DNA of 64,000 nucleotides, taken from positions 29,927 through 93,926 of the forward strand of contig CALXOD010000061.1 of the NCBI GenBank assembly GCA_944389925.1, in the 5' to 3' direction. The notes beneath the pieces were generated by a model, which was not told the origin of the DNA, did no database searches, and saw nothing but the letters and a program-made list of their open reading frames with translations. How positions within the stretch are numbered: the first letter of the stretch is position 1; each line of letters starts with the position of its first letter. Position numbers and translations under genes: made by a program. This document shows, in pieces, positions 16,009 through 24,155 of the stretch. This DNA comes from an uncultured Victivallaceae bacterium. Lineage in GTDB: Bacteria > Verrucomicrobiota > Lentisphaeria > Victivallales > Victivallaceae.

Positions 16009-17168
16009 TTCGGGCAAGTTCCTTCCATTTCGTTCAAATTCAGCATGTCGCACAGGATCGGGGTAAGCGCGTTGGTCATCCGGTAAAAGCCGAGGTCGGT
16101 CGGGTGAATGCCGTCCACCGTGCATTCATCCCAGTCTTCGCCGAAAAAGCGGCTGCCGTCCACAAAACGGATGGCCCCGTCCCCCGCCGCCCGGCGACGT
16201 TCCACTTCGGCACGTTCTACTGCCTGGTAGCGGGCGCGCATGCCGACGCGGTCCAGGCTCTGGTCTCCGACGGCGTCGCGGCCGTACATGGTGCCGGAAA
16301 TAACCGCGATCGGGGTTTCCGGGTGGCTTTCCCGGAGAATGTCAAGAAAAACCGGGAGGGTCTTTTCCATGTGTTCGACGGTTCCGGTATTGGCTTCGTA
16401 GTCGATGAGGTAGGCGGCGGGGTCGGCGATTTCCGCGAGCATCCGGGCGATTTCCGGTTCTCCCTTGCCGCTGCCGGAGAAGCCGTAATTCAGCACCGGC
16501 ATATGGAAACGGCGGCTCAGCTGTGCCGGATAACTCATCCCCGGCCGCGAGGCGCAGCCGCCATGCAGAATGGAGGTACCGTAGGCCACGACCGGACGGG
16601 AATCCCGCCACGGAGCGGGAGGTTCCACCCGGGCATGGTCGTCCACCCCGATGAATACTGAATCCACACCGTTGTACAAGGGGAAATGGATCAGCACTTC
16701 CCGCATCTCCCGGGTCAGGTTCTGCACCGGTTCAGCCGTATATTCCACCGCTTTCAATTCAAAACGGGTGACGCCGACGAAGCGGAGTTTCCCGGACGGA
16801 TCCGAGCAATATACGTCAAATCCGCCGCTGCCGGTCTGCGGCATATGATCCATCACGTAATCGTTTTTCAGCCGCACCCGGAGCACAATCCGGCTGCTGT
16901 CGGTACGGAATCGAACTTCTCCGCCGGCCGTGTGCCAGCTCAGCAATGCTGCGCCGGCGGCGTGCCAGGGCTGTTCCGCCGCCCGGGGCATCCGGGATTC
17001 ATCATTGGGCAGCCGCCGGTAGACACGGTCGCGGTCATACCAGTAAAAGCCGGAAAGTCGCAACGGCTTTTCCGCCGGAAGGAACCACTTCAATCCGTCG
17101 CCGTCGACCGGCTTGAGCGCCATGGCAGGATCGATTTTGCGGGCGTCACTGTCGGAATTCATCGCCAA
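16005..17168 (-). CDS. SGNH/GDSL-family hydrolase with N-terminal beta-sandwich
   Basis: The 387-residue protein has no signal peptide. An N-terminal domain of about 170 residues (FYWYDRDRVYRRLP, then ALLSWHTAGGEVRFRTDSSRI) is followed by the SGNH esterase fold. Block I is VVAYGTSILHGGCASRPGMS with the nucleophile Ser, block II is NYGFSGSGKG, and block V is TVDGIHPTDLGFYRMT with the catalytic Asp and His. Such two-domain proteins are often carbohydrate esterases (deacetylases). It starts the minus-strand unit shared with an aldo/keto reductase and the DA1-like peptidase. A role in polysaccharide deacetylation is inference. Confidence 0.82.
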   Translation of the reverse strand: MAMNSDSDARKIDPAMALKPVDGDGLKWFLPAEKPLRLSGFYWYDRDRVYRRLPNDESRMPRAAEQPWHAAGAALLSWHTAGGEVRFRTDSSRIVLRVRLKNDYVMDHMPQTGSGGFDVYCSDPSGKLRFVGVTRFELKAVEYTAEPVQNLTREMREVLIHFPLYNGVDSVFIGVDDHARVEPPAPWRDSRPVVAYGTSILHGGCASRPGMSYPAQLSRRFHMPVLNYGFSGSGKGEPEIARMLAEIADPAAYLIDYEANTGTVEHMEKTLPVFLDILRESHPETPIAVISGTMYGRDAVGDQSLDRVGMRARYQAVERAEVERRRAAGDGAIRFVDGSRFFGEDWDECTVDGIHPTDLGFYRMTNALTPILCDMLNLNEMEGTCPK

Positions 17169-17186
17169 AAACCCTTCTTCATTCGA

Positions 17187-17215
17187 TTGTATTTCCGGAA
17201 AAAATGCGATAGATT
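17187..17215 (+). promoter_or_regulatory. Candidate promoter of the HD-domain operon
   Basis: TTGTAT at 17187-17192 and TAGATT at 17210-17215 are separated by exactly 17 bases, in the gap between the divergent SGNH and HD genes. The match to consensus is partial. Confidence 0.4.
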
Positions 17216-17260
17216 ACCAAGTATGATGATCAATTTACCGGCGGAAGACGGGCAAGGCAA

Positions 17261-17938
17261 ATGGACAACGCAGATTTTGAAGCAAAATTTTCCAGTCTCC
17301 TTCAGCGCGTTCGGACGCATCTGGAAGGGGCGCCCGGCTGCCATGACTTTGATCATACGCTGCGGGTGCTGCGCAACGCGGAAAGTCTTGCCTCCGAGAC
17401 GCCCGGCGCGGATCTCCGGATCGTCCGGCTGGCTGCGCTGCTGCATGATCTGGCCCGGCCGGAGGAAATGCGGCTTCAAGGCCGGGCGTGTCATGCCCGG
17501 CTCGGTGCGGCCATGATTCCGGAATTCGTCGCGGATTGCGATTTTCCTCCGGTTCTGGTGGCCGCCGTCGCCGAGGCGGTGCGAACCCATCGTTATCGCG
17601 ATGACGCCCGTCCCCGGACGGTTGAAGGGAAGATTGTCTATGATGCGGATAAGCTCGATTCGCTGGGAGCGGTGGGGGTGGGGCGTGCCTTTCTTTTTGC
17701 CGGCCGTGCCGGAGCCCGGCTGCATAATACTGCCCAGGAGGCGCTCGCTTCTCCGCCGTACAGTCGTGAGGATACGGCTTACCGGGAATATCTGGTAAAG
17801 TTGCGGAAGCTGCCTGCCGCCATGTTGACGGAGGCCGGAAGAGCGGCAGCTGCGGAACGCGTGGTGTTTATGAAGGAATTTTTCCGCCGTCTCCATCTGG
17901 AGTGCGGTCAGACCCCGTCTTGGGAGGAAGAAAAGTGA
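17261..17938 (+). CDS. HD-domain phosphohydrolase (YfbR/YpgQ-like)
   Basis: The 225-residue soluble protein has the HD-superfamily pattern. First is GCHDFDHTLRVLRNA, then LAALLHDLARPEE with the HD doublet, then a His region VAEAVRTHRYRD, and Asp in IVYDADKLDSLGAVGVGR. The DADKLDSLGA block is typical of small uncharacterised HD hydrolases, which cleave phosphate esters of nucleotides or similar molecules. The ATG at 17261 follows CAAGGCAA. Its stop overlaps the GTG of the next gene (GTGA), so it is the first of three tightly coupled genes. Confidence 0.82.
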   Translation: MDNADFEAKFSSLLQRVRTHLEGAPGCHDFDHTLRVLRNAESLASETPGADLRIVRLAALLHDLARPEEMRLQGRACHARLGAAMIPEFVADCDFPPVLVAAVAEAVRTHRYRDDARPRTVEGKIVYDADKLDSLGAVGVGRAFLFAGRAGARLHNTAQEALASPPYSREDTAYREYLVKLRKLPAAMLTEAGRAAAAERVVFMKEFFRRLHLECGQTPSWEEEK

Positions 17939-18336
17939 AACTCGAATGCCCTTATTGCTGGCAGCATTATGAGATCAATGCGACTGATCGGGATCAGGAT
18001 TTTGTCTGTCTCTGCTGTGAACAGACTTTTAACGGCAAGGATGCCCTGCTGTTGCCGGAGTCCGGCGGAGGAGAGCGGAAATGGTGCCGGATTCTGCTGG
18101 CCGCAGTCGTGCTGCTGGTGATTTTCAATCTTTTTCTGTGGTGGCAGTGTGGGGGCCAGGAACGAAAGACGACGAATGCAACAGAATTCTCTGTTTCGGC
18201 ATTGCCGCCGTCTCTGGAACGCGATTTTGCGGAACTGCGGGAGCGTCAGACACGGTTGGAGGAGCAGGTTCGGGCCCTGCAGGAGGAACTGCGGAAATTG
18301 CAGCTGCCCGATGGCGATCGGAGGGCGGCGGAATGA
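17935..18336 (+). CDS. Zinc-ribbon membrane protein with C-terminal coiled coil
   Basis: The 133-residue product starts with GTG at 17935 (site GGGAGGAAG). Residues 1-33 hold a four-Cys ribbon (CPYCWQHYE...CLCCEQTF). One hydrophobic helix near 47-63 (ILLAAVVLLVIFNLFLWW) comes next. The tail (LERDFAELRERQTRLEEQVR and following) has heptad character and should form a coiled coil in the periplasm. I do not recognise a named family. It overlaps both the HD gene and the C39-like gene, so all three are probably made together. Confidence 0.6.
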   Translation: MKLECPYCWQHYEINATDRDQDFVCLCCEQTFNGKDALLLPESGGGERKWCRILLAAVVLLVIFNLFLWWQCGGQERKTTNATEFSVSALPPSLERDFAELRERQTRLEEQVRALQEELRKLQLPDGDRRAAE

Positions 18337-19040
18337 GAAAACGAACATTCCAATGGGCCGTGCTGCTGTCTCCGGTTCTGATTTTGATAGCCGGGGGATG
18401 CGGAAGTGCCGGAAATGAGTATTTCGCCCGATTTGATCCAGCCCGGACCGGAACGCGTCCCGGATGTGAACTTCTGCTGGAACTTCGTCCTTATCAGGCC
18501 TTTTCTGAATATCACAGCGGCCCGGCAGTGGTGATGTCGCTTCTGGATTATTACCGGGTGTCGGATATCCGTCCGGATGCCGCCACCGAAGAACGTCTGG
18601 CTGCCGAACTGGGAACTCGCGGCGATGAGGCGCGGCAGGCGGGCGGATATGCCGGGACCTCACCGGAAGAGATGAAAACACTGCTGGAAAAATATGGATT
18701 TCAGGTGCGGCTTGATTTTGAAGATCGCCATGACGGCTCGGCCCTGGCACAGCTCCGGACCAATTTGCGGAATCGGATCCCGACTCCGGTCAAATGGGTG
18801 GACCGCGGCGGGCAGTGGATGCTGGCAGTCGGTTACGATGACCGGGGAACCCGGGAGACCGGGGATGACGTGCTGATTTTGATCAATCCGGTGGATCGCG
18901 GTGATGACAACCGGGACGGATACACGGTGGTCAATGCGGAACATTTCTACACCATGTGGTTTGATGTTTCCGGACCGATCATTCATTGGCGTCCGATGCT
19001 GACGGCGACACCGCGTGAACGTGCCTGGAGCGTGCTGTAG
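18333..19040 (+). CDS. C39-like papain-fold lipoprotein with replaced catalytic residues
   Basis: The 235-residue protein has a lipoprotein signal (LILIAGGC, Cys23). The mature part aligns by eye with Peptidase_C39-like domains: YQAFSEYHSGPAVVMSLLDYY corresponds to the usual CGP nucleophile block, and GGQWMLAVGYDD to the GHW histidine block. The cysteine position is Ser62, the histidine position is Gln161, and the Asp-Pro site reads ILINPVDR. It is therefore probably not a cysteine protease and may bind peptides or proteins. It overlaps the coiled-coil gene by four bases. The domain call is mine by motif; a structure prediction would settle it. Confidence 0.55.
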   Translation: MRKRTFQWAVLLSPVLILIAGGCGSAGNEYFARFDPARTGTRPGCELLLELRPYQAFSEYHSGPAVVMSLLDYYRVSDIRPDAATEERLAAELGTRGDEARQAGGYAGTSPEEMKTLLEKYGFQVRLDFEDRHDGSALAQLRTNLRNRIPTPVKWVDRGGQWMLAVGYDDRGTRETGDDVLILINPVDRGDDNRDGYTVVNAEHFYTMWFDVSGPIIHWRPMLTATPRERAWSVL

Positions 19041-19097
19041 GCCGAGAAATGGGTAGAGAGGGGAACTTCGGAACAGAGCGGGAGTGAGGTTGCGGAA

Positions 19098-19898
19098 ATG
19101 AACTGGGAATGGCGGAAGGTATGGAACGGACTTGTTGGAAAGCTGGGGTTGGTGCCTGCGGAGACGCCGTTGCCGGAGGTCAGAACGGAGGTGTCGGAGG
19201 CTGTTGCAGAAGAGGCTGATGAGGCACCTGCCACGGAACCGGCCGCTGCTGTTGTGGTCACGACGGAGCGGGAGCTGGAACCGTTTGAACGCCTGGCTTT
19301 ATCCGGTCCCTGCCGGGTGGTATTGCAGTGCGGCGCCTGGAAAAATGCGGCGAACCTCACCTGCCCTGCCGGCGACGAAGAGCATTTTTGTTTCAAGCGG
19401 AACGGTGACAAACTCACCATCGACTATCGGGGAGTGTCCGGCGCCATTCTGGAATTGAAAAGTACCCGCCCGCTTCGTATTCTGAAATTGCGGAAACACA
19501 TTCGAGTGCGTGTGCACAACCTTGCCGGCGACGAAATGGTTTGCAAACTTGCCGGTTCTTCCCGGATTTCTCTGCCTAACGTTGCACTGACCGCCCTGAA
19601 ATTGAAGCTGGATGGCGGTTCCCGCGCCGAATGTCGTGGCGATATTCACCGTATGGAACTTTCCATTGCCAACCGCAGTTCCGCCCGGGTGGCCGGTGCC
19701 CTGGACCGCGTTCAGGCCAGGATCACCGGTTCCTCCCGACTGCGGGGCGGGACCATTCGTGACGCGGAAGTCGATGTGTCCGGCGGCAGTTCCGCCAAAG
19801 TGAAGGTTTCCGGTCGTCTGCGCGGCCGCACCACCGGTTCTTCCCGGTTGCAGTATTCCGGACCGGTACGGGACGTGGAGATGGCTGGAGTCCGTTGA
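19098..19898 (+). CDS. GIN/DUF2807-type adhesin-head domain protein
   Basis: The 266-residue protein has an N-terminal stretch rich in Ala and Glu (35-65), then a repetitive beta-rich domain. It opens FERLALSGPCRVVLQCG, the entry strand of DUF2807 (GIN) domains. Later repeats carry KLAGSSRISLPNVALTALKL, IANRSSARVAGALDRVQ and VSGGSSAKVKVSGRL, the small-residue turns expected of a right-handed beta-helix. No signal peptide or lipobox is obvious at the start, unlike typical GIN proteins. It follows the C39-like gene by 57 bases on the same strand. Role unknown, possibly surface or envelope. Confidence 0.65.
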   Translation: MNWEWRKVWNGLVGKLGLVPAETPLPEVRTEVSEAVAEEADEAPATEPAAAVVVTTERELEPFERLALSGPCRVVLQCGAWKNAANLTCPAGDEEHFCFKRNGDKLTIDYRGVSGAILELKSTRPLRILKLRKHIRVRVHNLAGDEMVCKLAGSSRISLPNVALTALKLKLDGGSRAECRGDIHRMELSIANRSSARVAGALDRVQARITGSSRLRGGTIRDAEVDVSGGSSAKVKVSGRLRGRTTGSSRLQYSGPVRDVEMAGVR

Positions 19899-19909
19899 AG
19901 AGGCAGGAC

Positions 19910-20608
19910 TCAAGGCGCCAGAAAAAACGTCAAATCACCGTCTACCGGCTGAATCATCGAAATCGGCGCGTCTGCTCCCGCCGGAGCCAGCAGACGTCGA
20001 TGCAGCATGTTCGTTTTTTCTGAGCCGGTCGCCAGGATTGCAATGTGTCGTGCCGCGTTGATGACCGGCAGGGTCAAGGTGAGGCGCGCCACTGCCGGTA
20101 CCGCAGTTCGCGGAGGGGGGACCGCGACGACCGTTTCCCGCAATTCCTCCAGAGCCGGTGAAAATGGGAACAGTGAGGCCGTATGGCCGTCCAGGCCGAC
20201 TCCCAGCTGCAGATAATCGAATCGGGGGAAATGGTTTCCTGTATCAAATAAGCGTTTTTCTTCCGCCAGCAGCGTACGATAACGGATTGCGCCATCGTTT
20301 TTTTCCGCCTCCATGCGATGCAGCCGTTCCGCAGCAAGGTGTAACGGGGCTGCCAGCAGCCGCCGCGCCCGCCCGAAATTGGAGGCAGAGTCCTCCGGTG
20401 GTACCGCCCGCTCGTCCACCCAGAACCATTCCACCCGATCCCAGTGCGGCCACTTCGCCGCCGTCAGTGCCGCAAACCAGCCATCCGGCGTTGTTCCCCC
20501 GGAAATCGCCGCCAGACAGACGCCATGCCGTTCCATTGCTGCCGCTGCGGTTGCGAAAAAATCCGCCGCAGCCTGTTGAAACATCTCTTCTGCTTTCATA
20601 TCCGCCAT
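19910..20608 (-). CDS. pgl: 6-phosphogluconolactonase
   Basis: Hydrolyses 6-phosphoglucono-1,5-lactone, the second oxidative step of the pentose phosphate pathway. The 232-residue protein has LAAISGGTTPDGWFAAL near the N-terminus. It then has VEWFWVDERAVPPEDSASNFG (in the family: DER.V....DSN.) and LQLGVGLDGHTASLFP. These are the signature blocks of the DevB/Pgl family. The ATG at 20608 has AGGAA just upstream; the frame is open six codons further. It follows zwf on the same strand with a 94-base gap, so both steps are encoded together. Confidence 0.93.
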   Translation of the reverse strand: MADMKAEEMFQQAAADFFATAAAAMERHGVCLAAISGGTTPDGWFAALTAAKWPHWDRVEWFWVDERAVPPEDSASNFGRARRLLAAPLHLAAERLHRMEAEKNDGAIRYRTLLAEEKRLFDTGNHFPRFDYLQLGVGLDGHTASLFPFSPALEELRETVVAVPPPRTAVPAVARLTLTLPVINAARHIAILATGSEKTNMLHRRLLAPAGADAPISMIQPVDGDLTFFLAP

Positions 20609-20702
20609 ATTTCCTGTTGGTTGCAAGACATGGTTTTACGAAGCCGGGGGGAATGAGAACAAGGATTTCCTCCCTGGTTTCCGGTCGCGGTGAAACAGTG
20701 AT

Positions 20703-22217
20703 TCAGAGCGGGCGCCATTCGCGGTGATCTCTGAAAAGAAGTCCAGCCGCTGCTTCAGGGCCTTCAGTACCGGCCTGGTAAAAGTGAAGCGGCGAGCAGT
20801 CCGGAGAATCGCGCCAGGCATCAAGCACGGGCGAGAAAAGCTGCCAGCTGGCGGCAATGACATCACTGCGGATGAACAACGTCTGATCGCCGAGGAGTGC
20901 GTCGAGCAGCAGCCGGGCGTAGGCATCCAGGTTGTCGGCCCCGGCGAATTCGGCGTAGTTGAAATGGAGGGTCATGCCGCCCATGCAGAGTTTGGGACCC
21001 GGCTGTTTGGCCTGAATGGTCAGTGCCATGCCTTCTTCCGGCTGGACTTTGAGCACGAGGGTGTCCGGCTCCATGTCGGCGGAACGGATCGGAGCGAAAA
21101 TGGAATGCGGCACATGTTTGAAGACGATGGCGATTTCACTGAGTTTTCGTCCGAGCCGCTTGCCGGAGCGCAGATAAAAAGGAACATCACGCCAGCGCCA
21201 GTTGTCAATAAAAAGTCGGGCGGCAACATACGTTTCGACATTGGAGTCAGGGGCGACGCCGGGTTCCTGACGGTAACCGGGCAGGTCGTGCCCCGCAACG
21301 TACTGGGCCCGGACGAAATCGGCGGCGGGACAGGCGGAGGAAAACGGGCGGATGGAGCGGATGAGTTTGAGCTTTTCATCCCGTACGGCATCGGGGAGAA
21401 AACTCTGCGGCATTTCCATGGCTGCCAGTGCCAGCATCTCCAGCATATGGTTCTGAAACATGTCACGCAGCAGGCCGGACTGTTCATAATATCCGGCACG
21501 GTGCTCCACCCCGAGTTCCTCGGCCACGGTGATCTGGACGTGGTCGATATAATGCCGGTTCCAGACCGGTTCAAACACGAGATTGGCGAAGCGGAGCATG
21601 GCGATGTTCTGCACGGTTTCCTTGCCGAGGTAATGGTCGATCCGGTAGATCTGGGATTCGGCCAGCGAGCGATGTAGTTCATGATCGAGTGCCTCCGCGG
21701 AGGCAAGATCATGTCCGAAAGGCTTTTCCAATACGACATGCCGCCAGGGGGTGCCGGATTCGGATTCCTGCAGCAGGCCCGCACCGGCAAGGCGGCCGAT
21801 CACTTCGCCATAGAGAGTCGTGGAAATCGCCAGGTAGAAGAGATGATTTAGCGGCGTGGCCGATTCTTTGCGGTCGATTTCGCGCAGTTCGGCGGCGAGC
21901 GCCTGATAGGTTTCATCCTGCCGATAGTCTCCACGCAGATAATGGAGCATGTCCAGAAATCGTTCCCGCACAGCAGGCGCGTCGGCGGGCAGCGCACTGC
22001 GGATTTTTTCGCGGAAGGCGGCGGTGTCCAGCATGGCCCGGGCGCAGCCGATGATGACGGAGTCCTCATGCAGCAGCTTGCGGCGGAACAGCTGATAAAG
22101 CGAAGGAAAAAGTTTCCGCTGTGCCAGATCGCCTCCTGCGCCGAAAAGCACCAGCACCGCTGGTTCCGGCGCCACCTCAATGCACCACTTCCCCTGCCAG
22201 TAATTTTCCTGCAGCAT
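20703..22217 (-). CDS. zwf: Glucose-6-phosphate 1-dehydrogenase
   Basis: Oxidises glucose-6-phosphate with NADP or NAD to the lactone handled by pgl. The 504-residue length fits. The Rossmann dinucleotide motif is LVLFGAGGDLAQRKLFPSLY, then VVLEKPFGHDLASA, the active-site RIDHYLGKETVQNIAMLRF with the catalytic His, and FYLRSGKRL near 340-350. GAGGDLAQRKL deviates slightly from the common GASGDL(A/T)KRKL. It precedes pgl on the minus strand; gnd is not in the window. Confidence 0.95.
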   Translation of the reverse strand: MLQENYWQGKWCIEVAPEPAVLVLFGAGGDLAQRKLFPSLYQLFRRKLLHEDSVIIGCARAMLDTAAFREKIRSALPADAPAVRERFLDMLHYLRGDYRQDETYQALAAELREIDRKESATPLNHLFYLAISTTLYGEVIGRLAGAGLLQESESGTPWRHVVLEKPFGHDLASAEALDHELHRSLAESQIYRIDHYLGKETVQNIAMLRFANLVFEPVWNRHYIDHVQITVAEELGVEHRAGYYEQSGLLRDMFQNHMLEMLALAAMEMPQSFLPDAVRDEKLKLIRSIRPFSSACPAADFVRAQYVAGHDLPGYRQEPGVAPDSNVETYVAARLFIDNWRWRDVPFYLRSGKRLGRKLSEIAIVFKHVPHSIFAPIRSADMEPDTLVLKVQPEEGMALTIQAKQPGPKLCMGGMTLHFNYAEFAGADNLDAYARLLLDALLGDQTLFIRSDVIAASWQLFSPVLDAWRDSPDCSPLHFYQAGTEGPEAAAGLLFRDHREWRPL

Positions 22218-22340
22218 GATTCCCCCACATCCAGCCGCTGTCTCTCATGCCGGCGGGCATGGGAACTGGCGACCGGGGCATTTTGATTTCAGATTTCGGG
22301 TTCGCCGCCGGGCAGAATCAAGACCGGCGGCATGGATGGC

Positions 22341-22733
22341 TCAATGTCCGGAGCAGCGGCATTTGCCGTCGCCGTGTTCGTGTCCGTGCTCATGATCATG
22401 GTGATGATTGCATCGGAAATCAGGATTGGCATTCAGCGTGCCGCCCAGGTACGCGCCGACCGCTTCGTCGACGTCTCCGGAGACGCCTCCGATCACCTGG
22501 ATTCCCGCTTCGGAGAGCGCCTGGATGGCGCCGCCGCCGATACCACCACAGAGCAGGAGGTCGACGCCCTGAGCCTTCAGCAGTCCTGCCAGAGCGCCGT
22601 GTCCGCTGTCGCCGGTGGGAAGTTCCGTTTTTGCGGAAATCAGCCCTTCTTCGATGTGGTAGATGGCAAATGAAGGGGTATGACCGAAATGCTGAAATAC
22701 CTGATTGTTTTGGCAGGTGACTGCGATTTTCAT
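22341..22733 (-). CDS. NifX/NifB-type iron-molybdenum-cluster-binding family protein with His-rich tail
   Basis: The 130-residue protein is one NifX/Nif_IaA-like domain: MKIAVTCQNNQVFQHFGHTPSF at the start, then LLKAQGVDLLLCGGIGGGAI and a conserved GVSGDVDEAVGAYLGG. The Cys-Gly-Gly-Ile-Gly loop matches the family. The tail ends in HHHDHEHGHEHGDGKCRCSGH, a metal-binding stretch. Family members bind Fe-S or Fe-Mo clusters or act as small metal chaperones in organisms without nitrogenase. No nif genes are nearby, so a nitrogen-fixation role is unlikely. The ATG at 22733 has AAGGAGG ten bases upstream. Confidence 0.8.
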   Translation of the reverse strand: MKIAVTCQNNQVFQHFGHTPSFAIYHIEEGLISAKTELPTGDSGHGALAGLLKAQGVDLLLCGGIGGGAIQALSEAGIQVIGGVSGDVDEAVGAYLGGTLNANPDFRCNHHHDHEHGHEHGDGKCRCSGH

Positions 22734-22958
22734 GGATGATGCCTCCTTATGTTCAAGAATATTAGGGTACATTCCCATGACAATATAGCGTTTTTCGGCT
22801 GGCTGTCAATCACTTTTGAGGGTTCTTGCCGCCTCGTATTACGAAAACGACAGGAAAATTTAGAAAGAAAAACTTTTCTTGAGATGGAAACCGTGTTATA
22901 TTACCGTACGCTCTATGTAAACTTGGAACGTACAACGCTGAAAGATTATTCCATAACG

Positions 22959-24104
22959 ATGGATGAAAATACCCGAAAATACCGGTCTCTGGTGGTGATT
23001 CCACGCCGCTGGGGTCTTTTGCCGACGCTGGATCTTTATGTCCTCCAGGAGTTTCTGATCAAGCTGAGCGTTCTGTTGCTGGTCTTTATCATTTTGTTTG
23101 TACTGGGAGACGTCTTCAACGAGCTGGGGGACTTTCTGGACGAAGAGGCGCCGATGCGTGACTTTTTCACGTTTCTGCTGCTGCGGCTGCCGGGTAATAT
23201 CCGTTTTGTCCTGCCGATTTCCATGCTGCTGGGATGTATGTGGACCATGGCGACGTTCGGGAAAAATCTGGAAGTGACCGCCATGCGGGCATCCGGAGTG
23301 TCGCTGTTCCGTTGCGGGGGGCCGATTCTGGCGATGGGGCTGCTGGTGACCGGCATCAATATCTACTTTAATGAAGCGCTGGTGCCCTATACGGAGCGGG
23401 AAGCGATGGTGGTCCGCAACACTGCGGTGGAAAAGGGCGAAGATTTGAAAATGCTCACATACCGTTCGCCGGACCGTTCCTATAACTGGTTTTTCCGCTC
23501 GTTTTCCTCTGGGACCGAAAATTCCGGTGTCACCCTCAAGAAAATGCGTCCGGACGGTTCGCTGGAGTGGGACATTTCCGCCGCCCGGGTTCTTTTCAAC
23601 GAGCATCGGGGGTGGACATTTGAGCGGGTGGTGCGGACTCCGTACAGCCGGGACGGCTTGATGCCGAAGCAGTCGGAGCATCTGCCTTCACTGACGCTGT
23701 CGCGGAAGGAACTGCCGGAGACGCCGGACGACATTTTCAATGCGATCAAGGACGAGGAAGAATTGCCCACATGGGTGATCTGGAGTCTGGTGGCCCGCAA
23801 TCCGGATATGTCGGACCGGGTGCGTGCCATTTACATGACGGTTTTCTACTATCGGCTGGCTTTTCCCTGGGCCTGTTTTCTGGCGGTGTTTCTGGGGATT
23901 CCGCTGGCGACCAAGAACGAGCGCTCCGGCAGTCTGATGGCGATTATCATGGCGGTGGTGATCATTGTTGCTTACATTGTAATCGCGCAGGTTTTCCTGG
24001 TCCTGGGCAAGGGCGGTATCCTGCCTGCGCCCATTGCCGGGCTGGCTCCGACGATTGCCTTTATCGCATACGGTTACTGCAAAGTGTTTTTCAGCCGGGC
24101 TTAG
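22959..24104 (+). CDS. LptF/LptG (YjgP/YjgQ) family permease of LPS export
   Basis: The LptF/LptG proteins form the membrane part of the LptB2FG ABC exporter that lifts lipopolysaccharide from the inner membrane. The protein has about 381 residues from the chosen start. It shows a first helix LIKLSVLLLVFIILFVLGDVF, two further N-terminal helices (LPISMLLGCMWTMATFGKNLEV and its neighbour), a long periplasmic domain with NIYFNEALVPYTEREAM, and three C-terminal helices ending GLAPTIAFIAYGYCKVFF. The start at 22959 gives the usual short N-terminus; the frame extends to 22749 without good sites, so this is tentative. Only one of the pair is present here. Confidence 0.85.
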   Translation: MDENTRKYRSLVVIPRRWGLLPTLDLYVLQEFLIKLSVLLLVFIILFVLGDVFNELGDFLDEEAPMRDFFTFLLLRLPGNIRFVLPISMLLGCMWTMATFGKNLEVTAMRASGVSLFRCGGPILAMGLLVTGINIYFNEALVPYTEREAMVVRNTAVEKGEDLKMLTYRSPDRSYNWFFRSFSSGTENSGVTLKKMRPDGSLEWDISAARVLFNEHRGWTFERVVRTPYSRDGLMPKQSEHLPSLTLSRKELPETPDDIFNAIKDEEELPTWVIWSLVARNPDMSDRVRAIYMTVFYYRLAFPWACFLAVFLGIPLATKNERSGSLMAIIMAVVIIVAYIVIAQVFLVLGKGGILPAPIAGLAPTIAFIAYGYCKVFFSRA

Positions 24105-24155
24105 CGCCGGGGCGTCGGCGGAGCCGATGCGGGCAAAAGATGCGGGAGGTTGGGT

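Noticed and set aside
22246..22261. Hairpin CATGCC/GGCATG between zwf and the NifX-like gene
   Set aside because: Only six base pairs and no T-run on either strand; not enough to call a terminator.
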